Notes: generated by a model from the sequence alone, not told the origin. A stretch of DNA of 64,000 nt from Rhodococcus sp. 06-462-5 (GCF_002258315.1 NZ_NOYD01000001.1:372001-436000), one strand, 5' to 3'. Shown: positions 33,537 to 42,952, counted from the stretch's first letter. Numbers and translations are program-made.

Positions 33537-34721
33537 TCAGTGCGCCTCGGCTCGCTCGACACACAGCTGCTCGAGCTTCCGCACTGCCCTGGGGTCGGAC
33601 CGATCGACGTTGACGAGGTCTGCGTCACCGTCGTAGAAATCGATCAGTCGTTGGTCCATCACCCGGCGCCACAGCGGCGGAACCAGCGAGCAGAAGATCA
33701 TCACCGCGTAGCCGGCCGGTAGCTGCGGGGATTCGTCGACGGTGCGCAATGCCTGGTATCGGCGCACCGGATTCGCGTGATGGTCGCTGTGACGTTGCAG
33801 GTGGTAGAGGAACAGGTTGCTCCACAGGTGATCGCTGTTCCAGCTGTCCCGGTGAGTCGGCTTGCCGTATCGACCGCTGGGCCGCTTCTGGCGCAGCAAT
33901 CCGTAGTGCTCGAGGTAGTTGGCCGCCTCGTACAGGACGATGGCGATCGCGGCCTGCAGCACCAGATACGGCACGATCACGGTGCCGAAGACGGCGATCA
34001 GTACGCCGAACAGCGCGACGCTCATGGCCGCGGCGTTGAACAGATTGTTTCGGTACGTCCACCGCGACAGCCCCTGCCGGGCGAGGCGTCGCGACTCGAG
34101 CTCCCAGGCCGAGCGCAGGCCGTGCACGACGGTGCGCGGCAGAAACTTCCAGAACGACTCGCCGAATTTGGCGGACGCCGGGTCCTCCGGGGTCGCCACG
34201 CGCAGGTGATGGCCGTGATTGTGTTCGACGTAGAAGTGGCCGTACAGAGTCTGTGCCAACGTCACCTTCGACAGCCAACGTTCGAGGCGGGCACGCTTGT
34301 GGCCCAGTTCGTGGGCGGCATTGATGCCGACGCCACCGACGATGCCGACGGTGATGGCCAGGCCGATCCGCTCGGGCACTCCCAGCGGTCCGTGCGCCCA
34401 CAGGTAGCAGGCGGCAACGAGCCCCGCGTACTGCAGCGGCAGGAACAGGTAGACGCACCAGCGGTAGTACCGATCGTTCTCCAACGCGGCGATCGCCTCG
34501 TCCGGGGGATTGCTGCGGTCGACACCGGCGAATTTGTCCACTAGGGGCAGTGCGATGCCCATGATCATCAGACCGAGGGTCCAGAAAGCACCGGGACCGA
34601 GGAGGGTCACCAGACCCCAGGCCAGGAACGGGCTCAGGGGAATAATCAGTCCCAACGGCCACAGGTAGCGTTTGGGGTCGCGCCACCGCGGCGACGTACT
34701 CGTGGCGGACTCATCACGCAT
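33537..34721 (-). CDS. alkB: Alkane 1-monooxygenase
   Basis: 394 aa integral membrane non-haem diiron hydroxylase. Histidine boxes HELGHK, EHNHGHH and LQRHSDHH, plus NYLEHYGLLRQ, are all present. About six membrane helices. It hydroxylates the terminal carbon of alkanes using rubredoxin electrons. No rubredoxin, rubredoxin reductase or alkU-type TetR is adjacent, unlike the usual Rhodococcus alkB cluster. ATG at 34721 chosen; GTG at 34736 is an alternative. Confidence 0.95.
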   Translation of the reverse strand: MRDESATSTSPRWRDPKRYLWPLGLIIPLSPFLAWGLVTLLGPGAFWTLGLMIMGIALPLVDKFAGVDRSNPPDEAIAALENDRYYRWCVYLFLPLQYAGLVAACYLWAHGPLGVPERIGLAITVGIVGGVGINAAHELGHKRARLERWLSKVTLAQTLYGHFYVEHNHGHHLRVATPEDPASAKFGESFWKFLPRTVVHGLRSAWELESRRLARQGLSRWTYRNNLFNAAAMSVALFGVLIAVFGTVIVPYLVLQAAIAIVLYEAANYLEHYGLLRQKRPSGRYGKPTHRDSWNSDHLWSNLFLYHLQRHSDHHANPVRRYQALRTVDESPQLPAGYAVMIFCSLVPPLWRRVMDQRLIDFYDGDADLVNVDRSDPRAVRKLEQLCVERAEAH

Positions 34722-34890
34722 TGAAGGTTTCTTCACTCCTGGTCGGTGTCGTGCCCCGAGGTGCGAGGACAGATCGGTAGTGGCGTGTCACAACTACATC
34801 GCCCGTTCCACGATGATAGTTACCCAAGCAAAAATCTGTGGGTTCGCCGATGAGCCGTCGAAGGCCCCGCCGCCCTTGTACGGTGACCGA

Positions 34891-35745
34891 ATGGAGCATG
34901 TCGAGTCGTCGTTCGTCGGAGTTCACGGAACCCGAATCGTCTACGACGTCTGGACCCCCGAGACCACGTCGACCGGGATCTTGGTGCTCGCTCACGGCCT
35001 GGCCGAGCATGCCGGCCGGTACCGGCACGTCATCGAACGGCTGGGCTCGCTCGGCGTCGTCGTCTACGCGCCCGACCACCGCGGACACGGGAGATCCGGT
35101 GGCAAACGGGTGTCGCTGGAGAAGTGGTCCGACTTCACCGACGACCTGCACACGCTGTTCGGCGTCGCAGCCGCCGAGCATCCGAATCAGCGCACCTTCC
35201 TGCTCGGCCACAGCATGGGCGGTGCCATCGCGCTGTCGTACGCGCTCGACCATCAGGGCGACCTCGACGGTCTGATGCTGTCCGGACCTGCAGTGGCTCC
35301 CAGCGTGGGACAGCCGAAAGCCTTGGTGGCGGTGGGTAAGGTCCTCGGACGATTCCTCCCGGCAATTCCCGTGCTGAAGCTCGACCCCCATCTCGTCTCC
35401 CGCGACAAGGATGTGGTCGACGCCTATCTCGCCGATCCGCTGGGATACCACGGCGCGGTTCCGGCGGGCCTGGCCGCAGCCATGCTGGGCGTCGGGGAGA
35501 CCTTCCCGGCTCGACTGCCGTCGCTGAAGATCCCCGTGCTGCTCCAGCACGGAACGGCGGACGGATTGGCCGATGTCTCGGGCAGTGAACTGATCGCCGA
35601 GCTGGCCGGATCCGACGACCTGACCCTGAAGACGTACGACGGGCTGTTCCACGAAGTGTTCAACGAACCGGAGAAGGAGCGCGTACTCGACGACCTCATC
35701 GCTTGGCTGCGTCCCCGTGTACACACCGGCGCTGTAAGTTCCTGA
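34891..35745 (+). CDS. Monoacylglycerol lipase-like alpha/beta-hydrolase
   Basis: 284 aa. LAHGLAEHAGRYRHV, GHGRSGG, nucleophile Ser108 in GHSMGG, HGTADGLAD, and catalytic His in GLFHEVFNE. Matches the Rv0183 type. Probably releases glycerol and fatty acid from monoglycerides. Followed 29 bp later by a patatin-like phospholipase gene. Confidence 0.9.
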   Translation: MEHVESSFVGVHGTRIVYDVWTPETTSTGILVLAHGLAEHAGRYRHVIERLGSLGVVVYAPDHRGHGRSGGKRVSLEKWSDFTDDLHTLFGVAAAEHPNQRTFLLGHSMGGAIALSYALDHQGDLDGLMLSGPAVAPSVGQPKALVAVGKVLGRFLPAIPVLKLDPHLVSRDKDVVDAYLADPLGYHGAVPAGLAAAMLGVGETFPARLPSLKIPVLLQHGTADGLADVSGSELIAELAGSDDLTLKTYDGLFHEVFNEPEKERVLDDLIAWLRPRVHTGAVSS

Positions 35746-35774
35746 CGGATCTTTTCGAAGAAGGGGGTACCACC

Positions 35775-36620
35775 ATGACCAGGCGAGCACTCGTATTGGG
35801 CGGCGGCGGAGTCGCAGGTATTGCGTGGCAGACGGGTGTCCTACTGGGATTGGCGGAATCAGGAGCCGACGTCACCGACGCCGAGATGCTGCTGGGAACG
35901 TCGGCCGGCTCCTCGGTCGCGGCCCAGATCTCGAGCGGAGCCGCGTTGGCCGAGCTGTTCGAGCGTCAAGCAGACGAAGCGAAGCAGGACCACGAACCGC
36001 ATGCCGAGGCGACCATCGACGAACTGGTCTCCATGCTGGCTCGGGCGGCCCAGAACTCGGACGGCAGTGCCATCGACACTCGCAGGCGCATCGGCACCGA
36101 AGCGCTCGCGGCCTCGACGATCACCGAGCGTGAGCGCAGGGCGATCATCGAACGACGGCTGCCGTCGCCCACGTGGCCCAACCGCGATCTGCGGATTGTC
36201 ACCGTCGACGCGGTGACCGGGCGGCATCGGGTACTCGATCGTGGCTCGGGCGTCCAGCTGATCGACGCCGTGGCCGCGAGCTGCGCTATCCCGGGAATGT
36301 GGCCGCCGGTGACGATCGGCGATCATCGCTACGTCGACGGAGGTATTCGGGCGAGCGAGAATGCCGATTTGGCAGTCGGTTTCGAGAAGGTGCTGGTGTT
36401 CAGAGTCGGAGCGCTCGACCTGGAGAACGATCCCTTCGACGTCGAACGAGAGCGACTGATCAAGGGCGGCTCCAAGGTGGAAGTGATTGCCCCCGATGCC
36501 GATTCGTCGGCGGCCATCGGACCCGATGCCACCGACGTCGCCGTCCGATCGGCTGCGGCCGTGGCCGGACGCGCACAGGGCAACGCCATCGCCGCGCGCA
36601 TCGCCGAGTTCTGGGTCTAG
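35775..36620 (+). CDS. Patatin-like phospholipase
   Basis: 281 aa. Oxyanion loop LGGGGVAGIAWQTG, nucleophile Ser43 in GTSAGS, and catalytic Asp in YVDGGIRAS form the Ser-Asp dyad. The start at 35775 follows AAGGGGG. It probably acts on acyl-lipids together with the preceding lipase. Confidence 0.88.
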   Translation: MTRRALVLGGGGVAGIAWQTGVLLGLAESGADVTDAEMLLGTSAGSSVAAQISSGAALAELFERQADEAKQDHEPHAEATIDELVSMLARAAQNSDGSAIDTRRRIGTEALAASTITERERRAIIERRLPSPTWPNRDLRIVTVDAVTGRHRVLDRGSGVQLIDAVAASCAIPGMWPPVTIGDHRYVDGGIRASENADLAVGFEKVLVFRVGALDLENDPFDVERERLIKGGSKVEVIAPDADSSAAIGPDATDVAVRSAAAVAGRAQGNAIAARIAEFWV

Positions 36621-36629
36621 AGAACCTCT

Positions 36630-37538
36630 CTAGCCGAACAGGGCAGCCCCGTTTCCCCAGCAGACGGCACGAACCCAGTCGTCACCGAGATCGAGTCGGC
36701 GCACTGCCTGCAGGGCATGCAGATACGGGTACGGGATGTTGGGGAAGTCGCTGCCGAACAGAATGCGATTCTGTAGATCGAGTAGCCGGGGCAGTTCGTG
36801 TCTCGGAAACGGTGCGCCTGCCTCCGAGAAGTCGGTGAACGACATCGTGGTGTCCAGCCGGACGTTCTGGTAACGATCGGCCAGGTCGAGGAAGTCGCCG
36901 TACTCGGGCATGCCCATGTGCGCGATGATCAACGGAAGCTTCGGGAACCGCTGCAGCAGTGCGGCAATGGGTTCCGGTCCGGTATGGGTGCCGGGTGCCG
37001 GGCCTGATCCGCAGTGGATCACCACGGGTACCTCGGCATCGGATATCGCACCCCAGACGCCGTCGAGCCGGGGATCGATCGGTGAATAGTTGCCGACCTG
37101 GATGTGCGACTTGAAGATTCGAGCGCCGTTCGCCAAGGCCTGCTCGACGTACTCGGTGGCTCCGTCCTCGGGGTAGAAGGTGGCGGTCTGCAGGCAGTCG
37201 GGGGTGCGGGCCGCGAAGTCGGCACCCCACGAGTTGAGCCAGGCCGCCATCGACGGCTTGTGCGGGTAGATCATCGACGTGAACTGCCGTACTCCGAACC
37301 CCCGAATGACGTCCAGCCGTTGTTCTTCGGCGAACCGGTAGGAGATGGGCCAGACGCTGCCGGTCAGCGGACCGGCACTGTCGAAATAGCTCCACACCTT
37401 GTCCATCACGTTCTTCGGCATGAAGTGCGTGTGGACGTCGAACAGGCCGGGCAGCGACAGGTCGGTCCAGAAGGCGACGATCCGTTCCGTCTCCTCGGCA
37501 AGTTCGGCGTCGGAGCGCGGCGGCTCAGCGTGCGACAT
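36630..37538 (-). CDS. Amidohydrolase-family protein (ACMSD-like)
   Basis: 302 aa TIM-barrel metal hydrolase. LFDVHTHFMP (HxH metal site), VVIHCGSGPAPG, LIIAHMGMPE, and FGSDFPNIPYPY (metal Asp). Resembles aminocarboxymuconate-semialdehyde decarboxylase-type amidohydrolases. Overlaps the upstream dienelactone hydrolase by 14 bp. The pairing suggests a ring-cleavage or lactone pathway, but no substrate is evident. Confidence 0.87.
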   Translation of the reverse strand: MSHAEPPRSDAELAEETERIVAFWTDLSLPGLFDVHTHFMPKNVMDKVWSYFDSAGPLTGSVWPISYRFAEEQRLDVIRGFGVRQFTSMIYPHKPSMAAWLNSWGADFAARTPDCLQTATFYPEDGATEYVEQALANGARIFKSHIQVGNYSPIDPRLDGVWGAISDAEVPVVIHCGSGPAPGTHTGPEPIAALLQRFPKLPLIIAHMGMPEYGDFLDLADRYQNVRLDTTMSFTDFSEAGAPFPRHELPRLLDLQNRILFGSDFPNIPYPYLHALQAVRRLDLGDDWVRAVCWGNGAALFG

Positions 37539-38211
37539 GGGCGTCGAACCACTCGAGAGTCTTGCCCCAGGCATCGGCGGCGGCGTCGGCGTCGAACACG
37601 GCAGGGCGGTCGTCGCAGTGGAATCCGTGCTTGCCGTGGGCGTACCGCGTGATCTCCGTGGCCACCGGTGCCGTGGCGGTGATCTCGCGCAGCGTCTCGA
37701 CGTCCTGGAACGGGATGCCCTCGTCCAGGTCCCCGAAGAAGCCGTGCCAGGGGGTCTGGAGGGCGTCGCCCACCGAGGCCATCGCGGGATAGCCGAAGCG
37801 GCCCTTCGTTATTCCGCCGCCGTAGAACGTCGCTGCCGCACCGAGGGGGCGTCGAACGGCGGTCTGGAACGCGACACTGCCGCCCATGCAGAAGCCGACG
37901 ATGGCGATCGACGAGGGCTCGAATCCCAATTCGGCGAGGGCACTCGCCGCCGCGTCCACGTCGGAGTCCACTTCGTCCGCCTCGAGTTTGCCGATGGCCG
38001 CCATGGCCGAATCCATGTCCGAGTAGTCGAGCACGGTGACGCCCTCCTGCCGGTGGAACAGATGCGGGGCGACCGCGACCCACCCTGCAGCCGCGACGCG
38101 ATTGCAGACGTCGACGATGTGGTCGGTGACCCCGAAGGCCTCCTGGATGACGATGACGCCGCCGCGGGCATCACCATCGGGCCGAACGACGGTGAGGGGA
38201 GTGGTGTTCAT
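37525..38211 (-). CDS. Dienelactone hydrolase-family protein
   Basis: 228 aa. Nucleophile Cys108 in VGFCMGGSVAF, with EAFGVTDHI near residue 24 and HGKHGFHCDD near the C terminus supplying His. The Cys nucleophile is diagnostic for the family. First gene of a two-gene operon with the amidohydrolase, divergent from the quinone reductase. Confidence 0.88.
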   Translation of the reverse strand: MNTTPLTVVRPDGDARGGVIVIQEAFGVTDHIVDVCNRVAAAGWVAVAPHLFHRQEGVTVLDYSDMDSAMAAIGKLEADEVDSDVDAAASALAELGFEPSSIAIVGFCMGGSVAFQTAVRRPLGAAATFYGGGITKGRFGYPAMASVGDALQTPWHGFFGDLDEGIPFQDVETLREITATAPVATEITRYAHGKHGFHCDDRPAVFDADAAADAWGKTLEWFDAHVAR

Positions 38212-38317
38212 CCCTCGATTGGAGCACATCACCACTAGCGCATGCCGGTAACAACGGTGAGTTCCGCAGTTTTGTACGGTGGCGTGCAGGGAACGATCCC
38301 GACCGAGAGGACAACTC

Positions 38318-39295
38318 ATGCGTGCGGTTCAGATCTCCAGCCTCGACGGACCCGATTCGGTGAGCGTGGTGGACATCGACGCGCCTGCCCCGCGCGACGG
38401 GTCGGTGGTCATCGAGGTCCATGCGGCGGGTGTCGCCTTTCCCGACGCATTGCTCACCCGCGGGCTCTACCAGTACAAGCCCGAACTACCGTTCGTCCCC
38501 GGCAGCGAGATCGCCGGCATCGTCCGGTCGGCACCGCCGGAGTCCGGCTTCTCGGCAGGTGATCGAGTAGCCGCCCTGACCGGATTGAGCGACGGCATGG
38601 CCGAGGTCGCCGTGGTCTCACCCGACACTGTGTTCGCGCTGCCCGAGTCGGTGTCGCTCTCCGCAGGGGCAGGGCTGTTGTTCAACGACCTGACGGTGCA
38701 CTTCGCGCTTCGTGAGCGCGGTCGTCTGGCCCCGGGCGAAACGGTCCTGGTACACGGCGCAGCAGGAGGCATCGGAACCTCCGCGTTGCGAATGGCTCCG
38801 GTACTCGGCGCATCTCGCGTCATCGCCGTCGTGAGCTCGCAGGCCAAGGCGGACATCGCCCGCTCCGCTGGAGCCACCGATGTGGTGCTGGTCGACGGGT
38901 GGAAGGACGCGGTCAAGGAACTGACCGGCGGCCGCGGCGTCGACGTCGTCGTCGATCCTGTGGGTGGTGACCGGTTCACCGACAGTATCCGCTCGCTTGC
39001 GCCGTCCGGCCGAATCCTGGTGCTGGGCTTCACCGGTGGCGAGATCCCGACGGTCAAGGTCAACCGGCTACTGCTCAACAACGTCGACGTCGTCGGCGTC
39101 GGTTGGGGTGCATGGTGGATGACGCGCCCGGGCTACCTCGCCACCCAGTGGGCCGAGATCGAACCGCTCCTCGCCGACGGATCGCTCAGCGCGCCGGAGC
39201 CGTCGGTGTTCCCGGCCGCCGACGCTGCCGCCGCCATCGCATCACTGGAAAACCGCACTGCCGCAGGCAAAGTGGTGCTGGACTTCACACGCTGA
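38318..39295 (+). CDS. NADPH:quinone reductase-like MDR
   Basis: 325 aa. AAGVAFPDALLTRGLYQ, VPGSEIAGIV, and the NADPH motif LVHGAAGGIGTSALRMA followed by GRGVDVVVDPVGG. No structural or catalytic zinc set. It probably reduces quinones or enoyl/enone compounds. Monocistronic, 22 bp before the convergent ABC1 gene. Confidence 0.9.
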   Translation: MRAVQISSLDGPDSVSVVDIDAPAPRDGSVVIEVHAAGVAFPDALLTRGLYQYKPELPFVPGSEIAGIVRSAPPESGFSAGDRVAALTGLSDGMAEVAVVSPDTVFALPESVSLSAGAGLLFNDLTVHFALRERGRLAPGETVLVHGAAGGIGTSALRMAPVLGASRVIAVVSSQAKADIARSAGATDVVLVDGWKDAVKELTGGRGVDVVVDPVGGDRFTDSIRSLAPSGRILVLGFTGGEIPTVKVNRLLLNNVDVVGVGWGAWWMTRPGYLATQWAEIEPLLADGSLSAPEPSVFPAADAAAAIASLENRTAAGKVVLDFTR

Positions 39296-39315
39296 GTTGG
39301 GGTCGGGCTGCCGGT

Positions 39316-40671
39316 TCATTCCGGCAGCTCGACGCCCCTCGCCTCGGCCAGGGCTGCGATCTCGGCAGGGAAGACGTTCTTGAACACGAACGGATCGGTT
39401 CCGAGCGCCCAGTTCGGTGCGAGCTCGATGGCGTATCGCTCGAAGTAGCCGAGTTGCTTGGCCACCAGGATCAATTCCTCCGGGCTCGACGTCTTGTACT
39501 GCTTGCCCATGCCCACCAGCGCTCGAATGAAGTCCGCCAGGCTGAAGTGCGCGAGGGTTGCCGAAAGCATCGGCGCGAACACCGACTGCAGGATCGCGCC
39601 GACCTCGGCGTCCGAACCCATCTGCGGGGCAACGATTCCCAGCCGCTTGACGGTACCGGCGAGTCGGGTGAAGTCGCCGTCGATCACGGTGGCGTGGAAC
39701 AGGTCGAGCAGCAGCGCGCGCCACTGCTCGTCCACTTCGCCCATGACTCCGAAATCGAGGAACGCGACCCTGCCGTCGTCGAGGACCCAGACGTTTCCCG
39801 CATGCACGTCGCCGTGGAAGAGGCCGTGCAGCACAAGGGCTTCCATCCAGACCTTGGCCGCACGGCGGACGATCAGCTCGGACTGATCTCCCGGCTCGTA
39901 ACGGTCGAGTGGGGAGCCGTGCATGCGTTCCATGCAGATCACGCGCCCGCCGCAGTAGTCGAGAAACACCTCGGGCGCGGTGACGTGCTCGTTGTCGCCG
40001 AACGCGCCGATGGCCGCGCGAAAGCTGTCCTGCCGCTTGGCTTCCACGGCGCTGTCGAGTTCGGCGAAGGTGGCAGCGTGCAGGTCGACGATGATCGCCG
40101 ACGCGTTGGCCGTGGCGAAGAACGGAATGAACTTCTCGAGTCCGCGGGCGATGAGGTACGCGATACGCAGGTCGATCTTCATGCGGTGATAGATGCCGCG
40201 ACGCTGCACCTTCATGACCACTTCGCGGCCGTTGTCACGGCGCACGCACAGGTGCACCTGAGCGACCGAGGCGGACGAGAGCGGCACGTCGTCGAACGAG
40301 GAGAACAGCTCGTCGATTCCGCGGCCCAGATCGGCCTCGATCACCGCGCGCGCCTGCGACCCGGGAAACGGTGGCACCTCGTCGAGGCAGCGTAGACAGG
40401 TGTCGGCGAGGACCTTGGGAAACAGCCCCGGTGAGGACCCCATCAACTGCCCGACCTTGACGAAGGTGGGGCCGAGAACGAAGAAGGCGTCGACGACGGC
40501 CTCGGAGGCGTGCAGCGGCCACCCGCGCCGTGGCGCGCGCACCCAGCGGCCGATCGCGACGAATTGGAAGTACGCCAACACCGAGCCGATGACGATGAGC
40601 CGCAGCAGTTCTCGTACCCCGAACTTCCTCAGCTCGGGTGCCGGCTTCGGTGTCAGAGGCTCGGGTGTCAT
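39316..40671 (-). CDS. ABC1/UbiB (AarF) atypical kinase
   Basis: 451 aa. LGPTFVKVGQLMGSSPGLFP (KxGQ motif), SSASVAQVHLC (Ala-rich nucleotide loop), VVMKVQRRG (Lys), LFHGDVHAGNVWV and FLDFGVMGE (metal site). These define ABC1 kinases, which act in lipid/quinone homeostasis. The N terminus has one hydrophobic segment near residue 28. Coupled by ATGA to an upstream TetR. Confidence 0.9.
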   Translation of the reverse strand: MTPEPLTPKPAPELRKFGVRELLRLIVIGSVLAYFQFVAIGRWVRAPRRGWPLHASEAVVDAFFVLGPTFVKVGQLMGSSPGLFPKVLADTCLRCLDEVPPFPGSQARAVIEADLGRGIDELFSSFDDVPLSSASVAQVHLCVRRDNGREVVMKVQRRGIYHRMKIDLRIAYLIARGLEKFIPFFATANASAIIVDLHAATFAELDSAVEAKRQDSFRAAIGAFGDNEHVTAPEVFLDYCGGRVICMERMHGSPLDRYEPGDQSELIVRRAAKVWMEALVLHGLFHGDVHAGNVWVLDDGRVAFLDFGVMGEVDEQWRALLLDLFHATVIDGDFTRLAGTVKRLGIVAPQMGSDAEVGAILQSVFAPMLSATLAHFSLADFIRALVGMGKQYKTSSPEELILVAKQLGYFERYAIELAPNWALGTDPFVFKNVFPAEIAALAEARGVELPE

Positions 40672-41231
40672 GCGTGCACCCCCGCAGGCACGCGTGCTGC
40701 CGAGGCTTCCAGGCGTGCCAACAGTCGATCGAACCGCGTTGCATCGTCGGAGGCGCGTGAGAGCACCAACGCGCCCTGAATTCCGGCCACGATCTCCTCG
40801 GCCAGTTCGGCTGCCGAGTCGCCGTGCCCAAGACGGCTCAGTACCGGAGTGAGTGCGTCGATCCAATGGGTGAAATGCGTTGCGACGCGGCCCGAGAACA
40901 CCGCACGTTCGAGACCGAGCGTGAACGCTCCGAACAGGCACACCAGACGATTGGACCGGAAGTATCGCGCGGTTTGCTCGAACATCTCGTGGGTGGTCGA
41001 CGCGGCATCGGTGCCGTGTCGCAACGGCTCGAACACGTTGTGGTGGAACCACAGCTCGACGTCGTCGAGGACTGCCTCGGCCATCTCCTGCTTTCCCCGC
41101 GGAAAGTAGTGGTAGAGGCTGCCTTTCCCCAGGCCGGTCTGTTTGCTGATGACGGCGAGGGACGATCCGTCGAAACCGTGGTCGCGGAACACCCTTGCGA
41201 GTATCGGCACCACGTCGTGGCGATCGCTCAT
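40668..41231 (-). CDS. TetR-family regulator (LmrA/YxaF-like)
   Basis: 187 aa. HTH ISKQTGLGKGSLYHYFPRGKQEM and a C-terminal domain with CLFGAFTLGLERAVF resemble the LmrA/YxaF group. Start at 41231, just after a palindrome that is probably its own operator. It overlaps the ABC1 kinase start by 4 bp, so the kinase is under the same control. Confidence 0.9.
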   Translation of the reverse strand: MSDRHDVVPILARVFRDHGFDGSSLAVISKQTGLGKGSLYHYFPRGKQEMAEAVLDDVELWFHHNVFEPLRHGTDAASTTHEMFEQTARYFRSNRLVCLFGAFTLGLERAVFSGRVATHFTHWIDALTPVLSRLGHGDSAAELAEEIVAGIQGALVLSRASDDATRFDRLLARLEASAARVPAGVHA

Positions 41232-41241
41232 GAGCCGGTAC

Positions 41242-41257
41242 TGTACCAATCGGTACA
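41242..41257. promoter_or_regulatory. Autoregulatory TetR operator
   Basis: TGTACC-AATC-GGTACA, a perfect 6-4-6 inverted repeat 10 bp upstream of the tetR start codon. Confidence 0.65.
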
Positions 41258-41296
41258 CGCCAGGTGTATCGGGGCTCCGGGAGTGGAGCCTGCGAA

Positions 41297-41953
41297 ATGA
41301 CCCATCGGGGTCGAGCCGAGATGGGTCGTACAGCTGTGAAGAGAACTACCGTCCTGGCCGCTGGAGCCTTTCTCGTCGGCGGGGTGACCTATCTGGCCGC
41401 CGAGGCCGTCGCCGCGCTCGGGTGGACGGACCGGCCGTACAGCTACGCCCGCAACAACATCAGCGACCTCGGAATCCCGGACATCTCGCCGCTGCACACG
41501 GTGATGAACACCGGCTTCGTCGTCGACGGCACGTTGTTCGTCCTGGCGGGGCTGGGACTGTCGGTGCTCTTCGAGGGCCGCGCGCGGTGGATCGTGGCCG
41601 GCACCTCCGTCGTTCACGGTGTCGGCAGCATCGTCGTCGGGCTCGCTCACGCCTCGGTCGCCGGGGCCTCGACGCCCCATGCGGTGGGTGCGGGCATGGC
41701 GATCGTCGGCGGCAATCTGGTGCTGCTGGCGGCAGGCCGATACGGCGGCCGCGTCGGCGCGCCGCGTTGGTACACGGTGGGCAGTGCGACTGCAGGAGTG
41801 GCAGGCCTGGTGGGGCTGGCTCTGTTTCTCGCCGACACCGGAATCCTCGGCGGCGGAACATTCGAGCGCATCTCGGTCTACACCATCATCGGATGGGAGA
41901 TCGTCACCGGTGCAACGATTCTGGTCAAGCGCCGCCTACTCGAAGTCGGGTGA
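41297..41953 (+). CDS. DUF998 membrane protein
   Basis: 218 aa with six hydrophobic segments. SYARNNISDLGIPDISPLHTVMNTGFV in the first loop and GASTPHAVGAGMAIVGGN are DUF998 hallmarks. GGAG 8 nt before the ATG at 41297 supports this start. Function unknown. Convergent with the enoyl-CoA hydratase, overlapping by 18 bp. Confidence 0.85.
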   Translation: MTHRGRAEMGRTAVKRTTVLAAGAFLVGGVTYLAAEAVAALGWTDRPYSYARNNISDLGIPDISPLHTVMNTGFVVDGTLFVLAGLGLSVLFEGRARWIVAGTSVVHGVGSIVVGLAHASVAGASTPHAVGAGMAIVGGNLVLLAAGRYGGRVGAPRWYTVGSATAGVAGLVGLALFLADTGILGGGTFERISVYTIIGWEIVTGATILVKRRLLEVG

Positions 41954-42715
41954 CTCCTTTGCGAGGAAAGCGCGTACGCCCTCCTTGCCATCCGCCGACT
42001 CGAACGCCTCCTCGAACACCGGCAACGCCCGTCGCGCCGGCAGGCCGGGGGACTCGCCGAACGTGAGAGCGAGGGCGCGCTTGTTCGCCCGAACAGCAGA
42101 GCGGGACTTTCGCGCCAACGCCTGCGCCAAGCCCAGTGCCACCGACAACGACTGTCCACGCGGAGCGACTCGATTGATCAGGCCCCATTCCAGAGCAGTC
42201 TCGGCCGAGACGGGCTCGCCGAGCAACACCAGTTCCGCCGCGCGCGCCTGACCCACCCGCCGCAGCGCACGCATGGACCCGCCGCTGCTGGGGATCACAC
42301 CGAGGTCGATCTCCGGCAGTCCGAGTCGAGCTCCCGCGTCGGCGACGACGAGGTCGCAGCACAGCGCCATCTCGAGGCCGCCGCCCAACGCGAATCCGTC
42401 GATCGCCGCGACCGTGGGTAGCGGCAGATCGTCCAGCAACTCGAGGGTGGCGTTCTCGAGATTGCTCTTGCGGGCGAGTACGTCACCGCCGTCCTGCATC
42501 TCGGGCATCTCGGCTATGTCCGAGCCGGCACTGAACACCCGGTCGCCGGTGAGAACGATCGCCCGAACCGAGGCATTGTCGGCCAGCTCGAGAAGGACTG
42601 CGCGTAGTCGCCGCGTTGCCGGTCGGGTCAGCGCGTTGACCGGCGGATTGCTCAGCGTGATCTGCGCGACGGCCGCGTGCGGGAAGGTCAGGACGGGAGA
42701 AAGTGCGGTGGGCAT
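41936..42715 (-). CDS. Enoyl-CoA hydratase/isomerase family protein
   Basis: 259 aa crotonase fold. FSAGSDIAEMPEM and IDGFALGGGLEMALCCDLVVADAGARLGLPEIDLGVIPSSGG include the oxyanion-hole glycines and the ALPE-like acidic residue. It probably hydrates an enoyl-CoA in fatty-acid or aromatic degradation. Start at 42715. Confidence 0.9.
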   Translation of the reverse strand: MPTALSPVLTFPHAAVAQITLSNPPVNALTRPATRRLRAVLLELADNASVRAIVLTGDRVFSAGSDIAEMPEMQDGGDVLARKSNLENATLELLDDLPLPTVAAIDGFALGGGLEMALCCDLVVADAGARLGLPEIDLGVIPSSGGSMRALRRVGQARAAELVLLGEPVSAETALEWGLINRVAPRGQSLSVALGLAQALARKSRSAVRANKRALALTFGESPGLPARRALPVFEEAFESADGKEGVRAFLAKESPDFE

Positions 42716-42751
42716 ACTTCGGAACCGTAGAGCGTGCGGCTGACCTGGTGA

Positions 42752-42781
42752 TTGGGAGACTGCCGAGAAGGCATGTAGGTT
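42752..42781 (+). promoter_or_regulatory. Likely tRNA promoter
   Basis: TTGGGA (42752-42757), 18-bp spacer, TAGGTT (42776-42781), ending 13 bp before the tRNA. Confidence 0.45.
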
Positions 42782-42794
42782 GGTGAACACCCGA

Positions 42795-42868
42795 CGCGGG
42801 GTGGAGCAGCTCGGTAGCTCGCTGGGCTCATAACCCAGAGGTCGCAGGTTCAAATCCTGTCCCCGCTA
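42795..42868 (+). tRNA. tRNA-fMet(CAT), initiator
   Basis: A full cloverleaf is visible: acceptor GCGGGG/CCCCGC with an unpaired C1-U72 position, D-arm, anticodon loop CTCATAA, T-arm GGTTCAAATCC. The acceptor mismatch and three consecutive G-C pairs in the anticodon stem mark it as the initiator. CCA is not encoded. Confidence 0.95.
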
Positions 42869-42874
42869 CTACGC

Positions 42875-42911
42875 GAGTCAGGCCCGACATCGATGATGTC
42901 GGGCCTGACTC
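42875..42911 (+). terminator. Terminator after tRNA-fMet
   Basis: Perfect 16-bp stem beginning GAGTCAGGCC and closing with GGCCTGACTC, 5-nt loop CGATG, 7 nt after the tRNA. It can serve both the tRNA and the convergent Lon-N gene. Confidence 0.85.
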
Positions 42912-42952
42912 GTCTGTGCTGCCCTCGCCTGTGGTGCCGGTGCGTTCGCGAA

